Source: CBDAQV01 sp965199335
Lineage (GTDB): Bacteria > Pseudomonadota > Alphaproteobacteria > CALMVH01
Length of the DNA stretch: 64,000 bases
Assembly (NCBI GenBank): GCA_965199335.1
Contig: CBDAQZ010000004.1
Coordinates: forward strand, 558,001 to 622,000
Direction: 5' to 3'
A program made the position numbers and the translations under genes. Below are positions 51,201-60,855 of this stretch, piece by piece. Under the pieces are notes generated by a model that worked only from the letters and a program-made list of their open reading frames with translations, was not told where the DNA came from and made no database searches. Within the stretch, counting starts at the first letter, position 1; each line of letters opens with the position of its first letter.

Positions 51201-52444
51201 TGCGCAAGCTCCTGCGCGAGGCCTGCGGCACGGCGCTGATCGCGGCATTGCTGTTCGTGCCGTTCATCGGGCTGAAGATCGACGACCAGAGCGCGCCGCC
51301 GGTACTGACCTTTCGCTGGGGCTGGGCGGCGCTGGCGATCGGGCTGGCCGTGGCGGGGCGATTGAGCCTGCACGCCCTGCCCGGCAAGGCGTGGTGGGCG
51401 GCGCGGCGCAAGGGCAGGAACGCGAAGGCCAGGCAGGTTCCCTTCCCGCTGGGCATGAAGGTGCTGCTGGTCATCCTGGCGCTGTCCTTCCCGTTCCTGG
51501 CAGATGTCGGGCGGGAAAGCGTCGACCTGGTCACGCTGGTCCTGATCTACGTCATGCTGGCGACGGGCCTCAACATCGTGGTCGGCTTCACCGGCCTGCT
51601 GGACCTCGGCTTCATCGGCTTCTTCGCCATCGGCGCCTACAGCTATGCGCTGCTGTCGACGCAGCACGGGCTGGGGTTCTGGGCTTGCCTGCCTGTCGCC
51701 GCGCTTCTGCCGGCCTGCGTCAGCTTGCTGCTGGGGCTGGCCGTGCTGCGCTTGCGTGGCGACTATTTCGCCATCGTCACGCTGGGCTTCGGCCAGATCG
51801 TCTATACGCTGCTGGTGAACTGGCAGGGCCTGACGCATGGCAGCCAGGGCATCAACGGCATCCCGCGCCCGTCTTTGTTCGGACTGGCCGAGTTTTCCGC
51901 CAGCGCGAAGGGCACGTTGCCGACCGTGTCGGACTTCCTGGGGCTGGCCTACAGCCCGATGCAGCGCGTGGTGTTCCTGTATTACCTGATCCTGGCGCTG
52001 TGCGGCATAGCGATCTACCTGTCCGCACGCCTGCGACGCCTGCCGCTGGGCCGGGCATGGGAGGCGGTGCGGGAGGACGAGGTCGCCGCGTCATCGATCG
52101 GCATATCGCGCGCGCGGGTCAAGCTGGCGGCCTATGCGATCAGCGCCGGCATCGCGGGCGTGGCGGGCGCGTTCTTCGCCGCGCGCGAAGGCTTCGTATC
52201 GCCGGAAAGCTTCACCTTCATGGACTCGGCCATCGTGCTGGCCATCGTGGTGCTGGGCGGCATGGGCAGCCAAGCGGGCGTGGTGGTCGCCGCGTTCTTC
52301 CTGATCGGCGCGCCCGAGGTGATCCGCGGGCTGGCCGATTACCGCATGCTGATCTTCGGCGCGGTGATGGTGCTGGTCATGATCGTACGCCCCAAGGGGC
52401 TGGTGGCGGTGCGCAAGCCGTCGGTCAGGCTGGCGGCGTCATGA
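51197..52444 (+). CDS. livM: Branched-chain amino-acid ABC transporter permease LivM
   Basis: A 415-residue permease. About 90 N-terminal residues carry extra helices like the DUF3382 region of E. coli LivM. The core holds GLNIVVGFTGLLDLGFIGFFAIGAYSYA (read in parts), LRGDYFAIVTLGFGQIV and AREGFVSPESFTFMDS. ATG 51197 overlaps the livH stop; a second ATG follows immediately. Ends overlapping livG. Confidence 0.95.
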   Translation: MMRKLLREACGTALIAALLFVPFIGLKIDDQSAPPVLTFRWGWAALAIGLAVAGRLSLHALPGKAWWAARRKGRNAKARQVPFPLGMKVLLVILALSFPFLADVGRESVDLVTLVLIYVMLATGLNIVVGFTGLLDLGFIGFFAIGAYSYALLSTQHGLGFWACLPVAALLPACVSLLLGLAVLRLRGDYFAIVTLGFGQIVYTLLVNWQGLTHGSQGINGIPRPSLFGLAEFSASAKGTLPTVSDFLGLAYSPMQRVVFLYYLILALCGIAIYLSARLRRLPLGRAWEAVREDEVAASSIGISRARVKLAAYAISAGIAGVAGAFFAAREGFVSPESFTFMDSAIVLAIVVLGGMGSQAGVVVAAFFLIGAPEVIRGLADYRMLIFGAVMVLVMIVRPKGLVAVRKPSVRLAAS

Positions 52445-53211
52445 CCCTGCTGCAGGTCGACGGGCTGACCATGCGCTTCGGCGGCCTGACCGCCGTGGAC
52501 GGCGTTTCCTTCGCGGCCAAGGCGGGGGAGATCACGGCCGTGATCGGGCCCAACGGCGCGGGCAAGACCACGCTGTTCAACTGCATCACCGGATTCTACA
52601 AGCCGACGGCGGGACGGATCCGCAGCGGCGACACGGCGCTGGAGGGACGGAACAGCTCGTGGATCTGCCGCAACGCCCGCATCGCCCGCACCTTCCAGAA
52701 CCTGCGCCTGTTCGGCGGCATGACGGTGCTGGAGAACCTGATGGTGGCGCAGCACGGGGCGTTGATGCGGGCCAGCGGCTTAGGGCTGGCCGGATTGCTG
52801 AACACGAAGTCGTGGCGCAGGGCGGAGGCCGACGGCATCGAGCGCGCCCGCCAGCTGCTGCAGCGCATCGACCTGCTGGACGCCGCCGATGCCACCGCCG
52901 ACAGCCTGCCCTACGGCGACCGGCGGCGGCTGGAGATCGCGCGCGCGCTGGCGACCGATCCGGTGCTGCTGTGCCTGGACGAACCGGCCGCCGGGTTGAA
53001 CCCCGCCGAATCGGCGGCGCTTAACCGGCTGCTGCGCGACATCCGCGACGACTACAAGGTATCGATCCTGCTGATCGAGCACGACATGAGCGTGGTTATG
53101 AACATCTCCGACCGCATCGTGGTGCTGAACTACGGCGCGAAGATCGCGGAGGGCACGCCCGCCGAAATCAAATCCGACCCCCGCGTGATCGAGGCGTATC
53201 TGGGATCATGA
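52441..53211 (+). CDS. livG: Branched-chain amino-acid ABC transporter ATPase LivG
   Basis: A 256-residue ATPase. Walker A GPNGAGKTT, Q-loop in RTFQNLRLF, signature region YGDRRRLEIARAL, Walker B VLLCLDEPAAGLNP and switch His in LIEHDMSVVM. The LivG-type ending DPRVIEAYLG is present. Start overlaps the livM stop (ATGA). Confidence 0.95.
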   Translation: MTLLQVDGLTMRFGGLTAVDGVSFAAKAGEITAVIGPNGAGKTTLFNCITGFYKPTAGRIRSGDTALEGRNSSWICRNARIARTFQNLRLFGGMTVLENLMVAQHGALMRASGLGLAGLLNTKSWRRAEADGIERARQLLQRIDLLDAADATADSLPYGDRRRLEIARALATDPVLLCLDEPAAGLNPAESAALNRLLRDIRDDYKVSILLIEHDMSVVMNISDRIVVLNYGAKIAEGTPAEIKSDPRVIEAYLGS

Positions 53212-53227
53212 CTATGACACGTAAATT

Positions 53228-53385
53228 CCCTCTCCCTCGAGGGAGAGGCCGGGAGACTTACGGCGAAGCCGTTAGTCGGACGGGTGAGGGGGAGCCGCAC
53301 ACTCATAGTCCGCCACAGCCCCCCCCCTCACCCGCTGCTCTAAGCCATTCGGCTAAGAGCAGCGCCTCTCCCTCGAGGGAAAGGG
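53228..53385. repeat. About 160-base palindromic repeat between livG and livF
   Basis: A nested inverted-repeat element. It begins with the perfect 20-base palindrome CCTCTCCCTCGAGGGAGAGG (53229-53248). A CGGGTGAGGGGG arm (53281-53292) pairs with CCCCCTCACCCG (53323-53334), a near-perfect hairpin covers 53334-53363, and the element ends CCTCTCCCTCGAGGGA (53365-53380). It occupies nearly all of the livG-livF gap. A related element is at 54862. Confidence 0.85.
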
Positions 53386-53392
53386 TTAGTAG

Positions 53393-54112
<720 letters not shown>

Positions 54113-54131
54113 CGTGATGAGCAGATAATGA

Positions 54132-54157
54132 TTGACACGCCCATGCAAATGTATAAT
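54132..54157 (+). promoter_or_regulatory. AT-rich putative promoter before the gene at 54183
   Basis: TTGACA at 54132-54137 and a perfect TATAAT at 54152-54157. The 14-base spacer is shorter than the usual 16-18, so the true -35 may differ. The region is strikingly AT-rich for this genome. Confidence 0.4.
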
Positions 54158-54182
54158 TTTATATTAATATTTGGAGATAAAA

Positions 54183-54710
54183 ATGAGTAGTCCAGCCCGT
54201 ATATCAGTTAATAAAACTTATGTAAGTGCAGATGAATTGCCCAGCGGCACTATAGACGGATTATCGCGTAACTTTTTCCATCTGAACTATCCGTCCTTTA
54301 TAGCCATAAAGGCGGAACCTACAGCCGAATCTCCGAATGCCTATTACGCTTTCGAACCCGGCGTTCAGAATGGCAAAGAAAATTTCATGATTACACGCTT
54401 TGACCAGAAGGATCTGGAAAAAGCAAATCGCTTGGTAACATTATCCAATAGTGAGGCGGAGGAAAAGCTTGCCGTCCCACTTACTGAAAATGATATCAGG
54501 AGAATCCACAGGACTCTTTCAGTCGCGGTCGCAGCGACGCACATGGTCGTGAACCCCGCTTCGGAGAGTGCCGCCCTGGAACGGTTCGATTCCGAACTTC
54601 GCAAGGAGGCGTCGCCGCACTTCAAACCGGAACACGCCAAAACCGATCCCGAAATAAAACTGTCTCTGGCGCGCGTCCACAAATGGCGGGAAGCGTTGCC
54701 ATCGGCGTAA
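54183..54710 (+). CDS. Hypothetical protein
   Basis: A 175-residue soluble protein of no recognised family. ATG 54183 has GGAG seven bases upstream; an in-frame TTG at 54171 is less likely. It contains RNFFHLNYPSFIAIKAEP, then NGKENFMITRFDQKDLEKA and a helical C-terminal half. The first half is AT-rich and the second GC-rich. It lies between livF and a repeat. No signal or membrane helix is seen. Confidence 0.7.
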   Translation: MSSPARISVNKTYVSADELPSGTIDGLSRNFFHLNYPSFIAIKAEPTAESPNAYYAFEPGVQNGKENFMITRFDQKDLEKANRLVTLSNSEAEEKLAVPLTENDIRRIHRTLSVAVAATHMVVNPASESAALERFDSELRKEASPHFKPEHAKTDPEIKLSLARVHKWREALPSA

Positions 54711-55059
54711 GCTCGAGTCTTCCAATCGTAAACCATCGTCAAAACCTTGGACGCCCCGGTGAATGGTCCACGTCCGGCACATACCGGATCGTGGACATCC
54801 ATGAGCCCGAGTATCAGAAGGCGTTTTCAGCGCGAGGCGCAGGTGGACGGCGTTAAATTTACCCTCTCCCTAACTGGAGAGGGCTAGGGTGAGGGTGCTG
54901 ATTTCCTGGAGAGAAGCACCCTTACCCGCCCCGGCTACGCCGGGCGACCTCTCCCGTTAGGGAGAGGTAATGAATCGATTAGTGACAGGAACAAAACGGT
55001 TTCCTAAACTGTCGTCTCTTATAGTCGGGCCTCGACGTTCGGGGCTAACGGAGGCTTGC
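54711..55059. other. Gene-free stretch with repeat and leader
   Basis: This 349-base gap contains the palindromic repeat at 54862-54968 and, at its end, the Shine-Dalgarno of a micropeptide gene. Bases 54711-54860 hold no coding-like frame that I would accept. TATAGT at 55020-55025 could be a -10 for the micropeptide. Confidence 0.6.
54862..54968. repeat. Second copy of the CCCTCTCCC-type palindromic repeat
   Basis: Starts CCCTCTCCCTAACTGGAGAG (54862-54881), continues GGGTGAGGGTGCT and ends with the complementary AGCACCCTTACCC and CTCTCCCGTTAGGGAGAGG (54950-54968). Ends, GGGTGAGGG core and length resemble the 53228 element, although the middle differs. Such CCCTCTCCC...GGGTGAGGG elements are dispersed repeats in many proteobacteria. 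Confidence 0.75.
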
Positions 55060-55149
55060 ATGCTGGAATATATCGGTTTCGACAAGATCATGATCGGCGC
55101 GATCATCGCCTTCTTCTGGTGGCAGACCCGCATATCGCAGAAGCCATAA
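55060..55149 (+). CDS. 29-residue membrane micropeptide
   Basis: ATG 55060 is preceded by GGAGG with a five-base spacer, the best Shine-Dalgarno in the area. The peptide reads MLEYIGFDKIMIGAIIAFF then WWQTRISQKP, a single membrane helix with a basic, Trp-containing C-terminal end. This is the topology of known bacterial small membrane proteins. It is flanked by an upstream repeat and a downstream hypothetical gene on the same strand. Function unknown. Confidence 0.65.
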   Translation: MLEYIGFDKIMIGAIIAFFWWQTRISQKP

Positions 55150-55214
55150 GGCCTGTTTTAACTAAAAATAAATTTCTGTAGACATTTTCCGCCCATGACG
55201 CGTACAACTGCGTC

Positions 55215-56267
55215 ATGGAATTTACATATGACAAATATAAGCTGCCGAGTACCGAAATGGTTCAGCAGCATATCGGCCAGCCCGCGCTGTATGCGATGCC
55301 GGACGAGATCATCGACGCGACGCATAATGTCGCGATCATGGCAAGGCGTTCGGTAAATACGCACAAGGCCGAGCTAAGAGCCTTTCCGGATTCGGCGCTG
55401 TCCAAGATGGAGCCGATGGCGAGCTGCGAAGTCCTGGATGTGGTAGCGGGCGTCGTACGTCGTATCCGTCCGGATTTTGCGCAGATGGTCGAGGACGCTG
55501 CCGATGAGAACCGCTTCAATCTGTATCAGGTTCGGGACCGGCAGGCGGACGAGCGCGAGACTCGTTGCTATAACGGATACGATGGCAGGCCCGTCATCGA
55601 ATTCGAGATCAATGGCGGCCCTGCCGACATAAGGCGGACGATGAGCCTGGCGGGACGCCTGGTTGCCCTGGAGAGAACCGCGGGCGAGAACGATCCCGAA
55701 GCGGCCCCCAGCCGTACGCTGGCGCTCAGCGCCGTGGTTCAGACCCAGTTCTTCGAGCGCGCCTTGCTGGACCGAAACACCCTGACTTACCTGCATCCGA
55801 CGCTCAGCTACGAGATGGGCCGGGAGAATCGCGCCATCATCAATTCGGTCTCGAACGACTGGCTGGAAAGGTATGATTTGTATCTGAGCGCAGAGCGCGA
55901 GATGCAGAATCTGGATCAACTGAATGGCGCATGCTCGGCAGCGTTCATGCTCCACAACGAGATGCATACGCCAGCCATGTTCATCGCTGCGGGACTGTAC
56001 GATTCATACACGGCCAGATCGAGCCGGGATCGCCAGGCGATGCTGGAGGCGGTGTTTCCGAGTGCGGGGACACATTCCGATACTGAAGGCGTGCCGCCAC
56101 TGGCGAACCTGCTCGGCTTGATCGGCGTAACGGACAAGGCAAGCCTGAACCAGCTGTTCGCCCAGGAGGCCAACCAGCTGTACACGCCCGCGCCCTTGCC
56201 GCGCGCCCATCCGCAGATCGAGCTGTACCGGGCCACCGCCGCCGACGTCGCGGTCTACGCGCCTTAG
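55215..56267 (+). CDS. Hypothetical protein
   Basis: A 350-residue protein of no recognised family. It is helical and acidic, with VVAGVVRRIRPDFAQMVED, then DIRRTMSLAGRLVALERTA and AFMLHNEMHTPAMFIAAGL. No signal peptide or clear membrane helix. The start ATG lacks a strong Shine-Dalgarno. It is convergent with the hybrid histidine kinase, nine bases between the stops. Codon use is intermediate. Confidence 0.75.
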   Translation: MEFTYDKYKLPSTEMVQQHIGQPALYAMPDEIIDATHNVAIMARRSVNTHKAELRAFPDSALSKMEPMASCEVLDVVAGVVRRIRPDFAQMVEDAADENRFNLYQVRDRQADERETRCYNGYDGRPVIEFEINGGPADIRRTMSLAGRLVALERTAGENDPEAAPSRTLALSAVVQTQFFERALLDRNTLTYLHPTLSYEMGRENRAIINSVSNDWLERYDLYLSAEREMQNLDQLNGACSAAFMLHNEMHTPAMFIAAGLYDSYTARSSRDRQAMLEAVFPSAGTHSDTEGVPPLANLLGLIGVTDKASLNQLFAQEANQLYTPAPLPRAHPQIELYRATAADVAVYAP

Positions 56268-56276
56268 TAAGAGATA

Positions 56277-59129
56277 TTACGTCAGCTGCTTGACGTTGCG
56301 GTCGCGCCAGCGTTCGATCGCGGTGCAGGATTGATCGAAGACATGGTTCATCTTGGTCACCATGTCGGCCAGGGTCGCGATGCCGGTGCCGCGCTGCACC
56401 ATCGTTTCGATGTCGGCCGCCAGTTCGCCCACGGCGGTCACGCCCAGGGTCAGCGCCATGCCTTTCAGCGTATGAGCCTGGGTGCGCAGGGCAGTCAGGT
56501 TCTCCTCCTCCACCGATACACCCATGGCGGCAATGATCGGCTTGCTTTCCGCGACCATTTCTTCCATCAGGCCCGATAACGCCTTGAGGTTGAACGCCTT
56601 GGTCAGGCGGCCCAGAACGGCCTCGTCCAGCATGGCGTCCTCGACGATTTCCTGCGGCAGGTAATCGTCCAGGCTTTCGGTCGCCGGACCGGAGGCATGG
56701 CGCGCGCGTTCCAGCACCGCGTCGAGCTGGTCGGGATCGATCGGCTTGCCCAGGAAATCGGTCATACCGGCATCGCGGCATGCCTGCATGTCGGCTGACG
56801 AGGTATTGCCGGTGATCGCGGCGATAGGAACGCTGGCCGCCCTGACATCCTTCAGCGCGCGAATGCGCCGGCTGGCTTCCAGCCCGGTGATGCCCGGCAG
56901 CATGACATCCATCAGGATCAGGTCGTATTCGCCGGTGGAGGCCAGAGACACCGCCTTCTCGCCCGATGCCGCCGTGGTCAGCGTATGGCCTGCGGCCTGC
57001 AGGAAACCGGCGATCACGCGCTGGTTGATCTCGCTGTCGTCGACCACCAGCACGCGCATCTTGTGGTCGAACGCGCTTTCGCCAGGGGGCGATGCCGCTG
57101 TCTCCGCCAGCTTGCGTTCCTCCAGCCAGACCTTGTGGGTCGACAGGACGGTCGAGCGCAGCGCGTCGGGATCGACCGGCTTGCCGACGAAATCGTTCAT
57201 TCCCGACTGCCGGCATTCGTCGATATCGAGCGGCGAGGTATTGCCTGTGATGGCGATGATCGGAACTGTGCGCTTGATCGGATTGGCCATCTGCCGGATG
57301 CGGCGCGTCGCCTCGTTGCCGTCGATGCCCGGCAGGTTCACGTCCATCAGCAGAACGTCGAAATCCTCTGTCGCCAGCTTGTCGAGGCCTTCCTCGGCGC
57401 TGCCGACCAGCGTCGTCTTGTGGCCGTCGAGGCGCAGATAGCCGCCGATGACCTTCTGGTGGATCTCGTTGTCCTCGATCACCATCGCCGAAAGCACCGG
57501 CGTTCCGGGCGTCTTGCCGTGCATCTCGCCAAGGGAGTCGGCTTCGGTGTTGAGGAAATCGACCACGAACCAGAACGAGCTGCCCTTGCCGACCTCACTG
57601 TCGACGCCGATATCGCCGTCCATCGCCTGGACCAGCTGCTTGCAGATCGAAAGGCCGAGGCCGGTGCCGCCGTACAGGCGCGTGGTAGAGGTATCGACCT
57701 GGCTGTACTGCTTGAACAGGCGCGAGCGGCCTTCCTCGGAGATTCCGGGACCGGTGTCCTGTATGTCCATGCGTAGCCGCGTGGCGTTCGCCGGCGCGCC
57801 CTCCAGAACCTGCACCTTGACCGTGATGCCGCCGGTCTCGGTGAACTTGATCGCGTTGTTGATCAGGTTCAGCATGATCTGGCGCAGACGCGTCGGATCG
57901 CCCTGGATGAACTTGGGCACGCCCGGGCCGATGTCGCTGCGGATCATCAGGTTCTTCTCGCTCGCCCGCGCGCTCATCAGCATGATGATGCTGCTGATCA
58001 GGCGCTGCAGGTCGAAATCGATGCTTTCCAGGACCAGCTGCCCGGCCTCGATCTTGGAAATGTCCAGCGTGTCGTTGACCAGCGCCAGCAGGGCGTCGCC
58101 GGAATAATTGAGCGTCTGGATATAATCGCGCTGCTGTTCGGATACGTCCGTGTTCATCAGCAGCCGCACCATGCCCATGATGCCGTTGAGCGGGGTGCGG
58201 ATCTCATGGCTCATGAAAGCCAAGAACGAGGCCTTGTTGCGCGCAGTTTCGTCGGCCGCTTCCTTGGCCGCCTTCAGCGCTTCCATCTGCTGCGCCTCGC
58301 GCTCGCGCAGTTCCGCCTGTAATTTCTTCTCGCGCTTCAGCACCTGCATCAGGTGCGCCTGGCTGATCGCGGTGTGCGAGGCCTGCTTGTCGTTCATCTC
58401 CTGCGCTTCGCTTCGGGTGAAGGCGTTCTGGCGATCGCGCTGCATATGCCGGAAGTGGGAGCGACGGTAGACGGCCAGCATGAAGAAGCCGGTCGCGGCG
58501 AGGACCGCGATGCGCATCTGGTTCGACAGGCCTTCGCTGAAATGGACGCGGTCGTAGAGGATCAGGCTGTAGGTGCCGAGGAAGGCGATCATGAACAGCA
58601 CGCCCGCGACGGAGAACGAGCGGCGCTCGCCCAGCTCGATCGGGGTCATGACCAGCGACAGCAGCCAGCCGAACGATACGACGCCGGAGACGATGGCGAA
58701 GCACAGCGGCACCAGCCGGGTTTCCAGGCGCGCCGCCTGGCTGACATAGCCCAGCTTCTGCATGGCGACGGGCGCGGCATAGGCCAGCGCCGCGACGACC
58801 AGTATCGCCGTGATGAACATCAGGAAGCGCTCGGTTCTGGGCGCCGTACCCTTCATGTTGGTCGCGACGCTGATCAGGTAGCAGATGGAAACGAGCGAGA
58901 GCAGCAACGGCGTGACACTGGTCAGCATCCAGGTGCGCATTTCAGAAACGCCCAGATCGTAGCTGAGCACCGCACGGTCGAGCAGGAAGAAACAGGCAAA
59001 TCCGAGTATCGTGGCCTCGACCGCCAGGAAGCGCGGCTCCCGCAATACGCGGGTCAGTATCAAGTTCAGGACGAACAGGCAGGCCAGAGCCCCGCCGAAA
59101 GCTCCGAGATATACCGAGTCCGCGTTCAT
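56277..59129 (-). CDS. Hybrid sensor histidine kinase with two receiver domains and Hpt
   Basis: A 950-residue multi-step phosphorelay kinase in the inner membrane. The N-terminal part (about residues 1-225) has seven hydrophobic helices. A coiled-coil follows, then HisKA with His308 in FMSHEIRTPLNGIMG and an HATPase domain (NLINNAIKFTETGG, DTGPGISEEGRSRLF, GTGLGLSICKQLV). Receiver 1 has Asp596 in LLMDVNLPG, receiver 2 has Asp741 in LILMDVMLPG, and the Hpt domain has His886 in AHTLKGMAL. All phospho-acceptors are intact. No response regulator gene is adjacent, so the output partner is elsewhere. Confidence 0.95.
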   Translation of the reverse strand: MNADSVYLGAFGGALACLFVLNLILTRVLREPRFLAVEATILGFACFFLLDRAVLSYDLGVSEMRTWMLTSVTPLLLSLVSICYLISVATNMKGTAPRTERFLMFITAILVVAALAYAAPVAMQKLGYVSQAARLETRLVPLCFAIVSGVVSFGWLLSLVMTPIELGERRSFSVAGVLFMIAFLGTYSLILYDRVHFSEGLSNQMRIAVLAATGFFMLAVYRRSHFRHMQRDRQNAFTRSEAQEMNDKQASHTAISQAHLMQVLKREKKLQAELREREAQQMEALKAAKEAADETARNKASFLAFMSHEIRTPLNGIMGMVRLLMNTDVSEQQRDYIQTLNYSGDALLALVNDTLDISKIEAGQLVLESIDFDLQRLISSIIMLMSARASEKNLMIRSDIGPGVPKFIQGDPTRLRQIMLNLINNAIKFTETGGITVKVQVLEGAPANATRLRMDIQDTGPGISEEGRSRLFKQYSQVDTSTTRLYGGTGLGLSICKQLVQAMDGDIGVDSEVGKGSSFWFVVDFLNTEADSLGEMHGKTPGTPVLSAMVIEDNEIHQKVIGGYLRLDGHKTTLVGSAEEGLDKLATEDFDVLLMDVNLPGIDGNEATRRIRQMANPIKRTVPIIAITGNTSPLDIDECRQSGMNDFVGKPVDPDALRSTVLSTHKVWLEERKLAETAASPPGESAFDHKMRVLVVDDSEINQRVIAGFLQAAGHTLTTAASGEKAVSLASTGEYDLILMDVMLPGITGLEASRRIRALKDVRAASVPIAAITGNTSSADMQACRDAGMTDFLGKPIDPDQLDAVLERARHASGPATESLDDYLPQEIVEDAMLDEAVLGRLTKAFNLKALSGLMEEMVAESKPIIAAMGVSVEEENLTALRTQAHTLKGMALTLGVTAVGELAADIETMVQRGTGIATLADMVTKMNHVFDQSCTAIERWRDRNVKQLT

Positions 59130-59218
59130 TAAGGAGCTCGCCTAAGTAGGTTCATCCTTATTCGTTAGTGCCAAAATCATTTGTAATAAATTAACAACGC
59201 CTCGTTACGTGATAATAT

Positions 59219-60721
59219 TCAGAATATTCCCGGGCTTTGTCCCGTCTGCAGCCTGTTTTCAGGAATTGCGATCGTCAGCCCCGCCAGCTCGTCTGGTTTC
59301 AGCTCGGGAAGGCGTTGAACCAGATCGATGAAGCGGCTCTGTTCGGCGGCTTCGACGATTCCTTCGCTCAGGGTCATGAACTTGCGGACGTAGTCGGCGC
59401 GGCCGAACGGGCGGGCGCCCAGCGGGTGGGCGTTCGCCACCGCAAGCTGGGCCTCCTGCGCGCCGCCATCGTCGTAGACGATCTGGACATGGCCGCCAAA
59501 AGCCTTCATCGCCGGGTCGTCGGCGTAATAGCGCTTGGTCCAGAACGGGTCTTCGACCGTGCGTATCTTCTTCCACAGCCGCACCGTGTCGCCCCGCGCG
59601 GCGCGTTCGGGCAGGTAGGAATTGACCGAATGCCAGTGCCTGTCCTGCAGCGCCACCGCGAAGATGTACATCAGGCTGTGGTCCAGCGTATCGCGCCCTG
59701 CCGCCGGGTCGTATTTCTGGGGATCGTTGGAGCCGGTGCCGATCACGTAATGGGTGTGGTGGCTGGTACGGATGATGATTTCCTTGATCCGGTCCCAGTC
59801 GTGCACGGTGTTCGACATCGAGATCGCCAGATCGATGAACGCCTGCGCCTGGTATTCGGCGGCGTGTTCCTTGGGAAAGGTCTCCAGGATCGCGCGCTTG
59901 GCCTCGCCCTGCTCGGGCAGCGGCACCTCGTAATGCGCATCAGGCCCGTCCAGCAGCCAGGCGATAAGACTGTCCTGCCCTTCGTAGAGCGGCGCGGGCG
60001 AGGTTTCGCCGCGCATCGCCCGGTCCACCGCCTCGACCGCCAGCTTGCCGGCATGCGCGGCGGCACAGGCGCGCCATTGCGAGATGATGCCCTTGCGCGC
60101 CTGACGCGTGGCGATCGACACATGCGCCGCGTGGTTGATCGCCTCGTACAGCGTACCGGCTTCCAGACCCAGCACGGTCCCGATGCCCCCGGCCACCGCC
60201 GGTCCCAGGTGACCGACATGGTCGATCTTGTGCCGGTTGAGCGAGATGCCCCTGGCCAGGGCGACATTGATCTCGTAGGCGCTGGCGATGCCGCGCAGCA
60301 CCGCCTGCCCGTCGCGGCCGCATTGCTGGGCAACCGCCAGAACCGGGGCGATGGCATCCGCCGGATGGGCGAACTCGGTGCTGAGGAACGTATCCTGGAA
60401 ATCCAGTTCGGCGCCGGCGACCGTGTTGGCCCAGGCCGCCCATTCCGCATGCACCCTGGTTTCCTGCGGCAGGCCGACCAGCGTCGCGCCGCCCTCGCGC
60501 CGATGCGCGAGCGCCTGGCCCCGGGCGGCCACGACAGCGGGCCGGTTGACAGCGGCGATGGCCACCGCCGCGTGGTCGATCAGGCGGTTGACGATCATGT
60601 CCGTCACCTCCTGGTCAGCCGCCACCGGGTCGAGGGCGACCGATGCCAGCTTCCACGACAGCTGGTGTTCGCGTGGCAGCTTGTCACGCTCGGGATGGAC
60701 GCGGACCGAATGCGGCTTCAT
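59219..60721 (-). CDS. prpD: MmgE/PrpD family protein (2-methylcitrate dehydratase-like)
   Basis: A 500-residue cytosolic protein of the MmgE/PrpD family, which dehydrates 2-methylcitrate in propionate catabolism. The sequence shows ELDFQDTFLSTEFAHPADAI, then GISLNRHKIDHVGHLGPAVA, KGIISQWRACAAAHAGKLAV and HTHYVIGTGSNDPQKYDP. Length agrees with PrpD. prpB and prpC are not nearby, so another cis-dehydratase substrate is possible. Confidence 0.9.
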   Translation of the reverse strand: MKPHSVRVHPERDKLPREHQLSWKLASVALDPVAADQEVTDMIVNRLIDHAAVAIAAVNRPAVVAARGQALAHRREGGATLVGLPQETRVHAEWAAWANTVAGAELDFQDTFLSTEFAHPADAIAPVLAVAQQCGRDGQAVLRGIASAYEINVALARGISLNRHKIDHVGHLGPAVAGGIGTVLGLEAGTLYEAINHAAHVSIATRQARKGIISQWRACAAAHAGKLAVEAVDRAMRGETSPAPLYEGQDSLIAWLLDGPDAHYEVPLPEQGEAKRAILETFPKEHAAEYQAQAFIDLAISMSNTVHDWDRIKEIIIRTSHHTHYVIGTGSNDPQKYDPAAGRDTLDHSLMYIFAVALQDRHWHSVNSYLPERAARGDTVRLWKKIRTVEDPFWTKRYYADDPAMKAFGGHVQIVYDDGGAQEAQLAVANAHPLGARPFGRADYVRKFMTLSEGIVEAAEQSRFIDLVQRLPELKPDELAGLTIAIPENRLQTGQSPGIF

Positions 60722-60855
60722 GTCTGGGCGGTGCTCGTTCTATTGATAATACCGGCCTAACAACCGAAAGCGGAAAAAGTCGCAAATGGATTTTAAAGGT
60801 TGGCTATGATAGTCAGGATCTGCCTGGACACAGACTTTCAGTGGAGCCTTAGCCA

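Noticed and set aside
54519..54782. Minus-strand ORF opposite the 175-residue gene
   Set aside because: No ribosome-binding site or protein-like composition; the plus gene has both.
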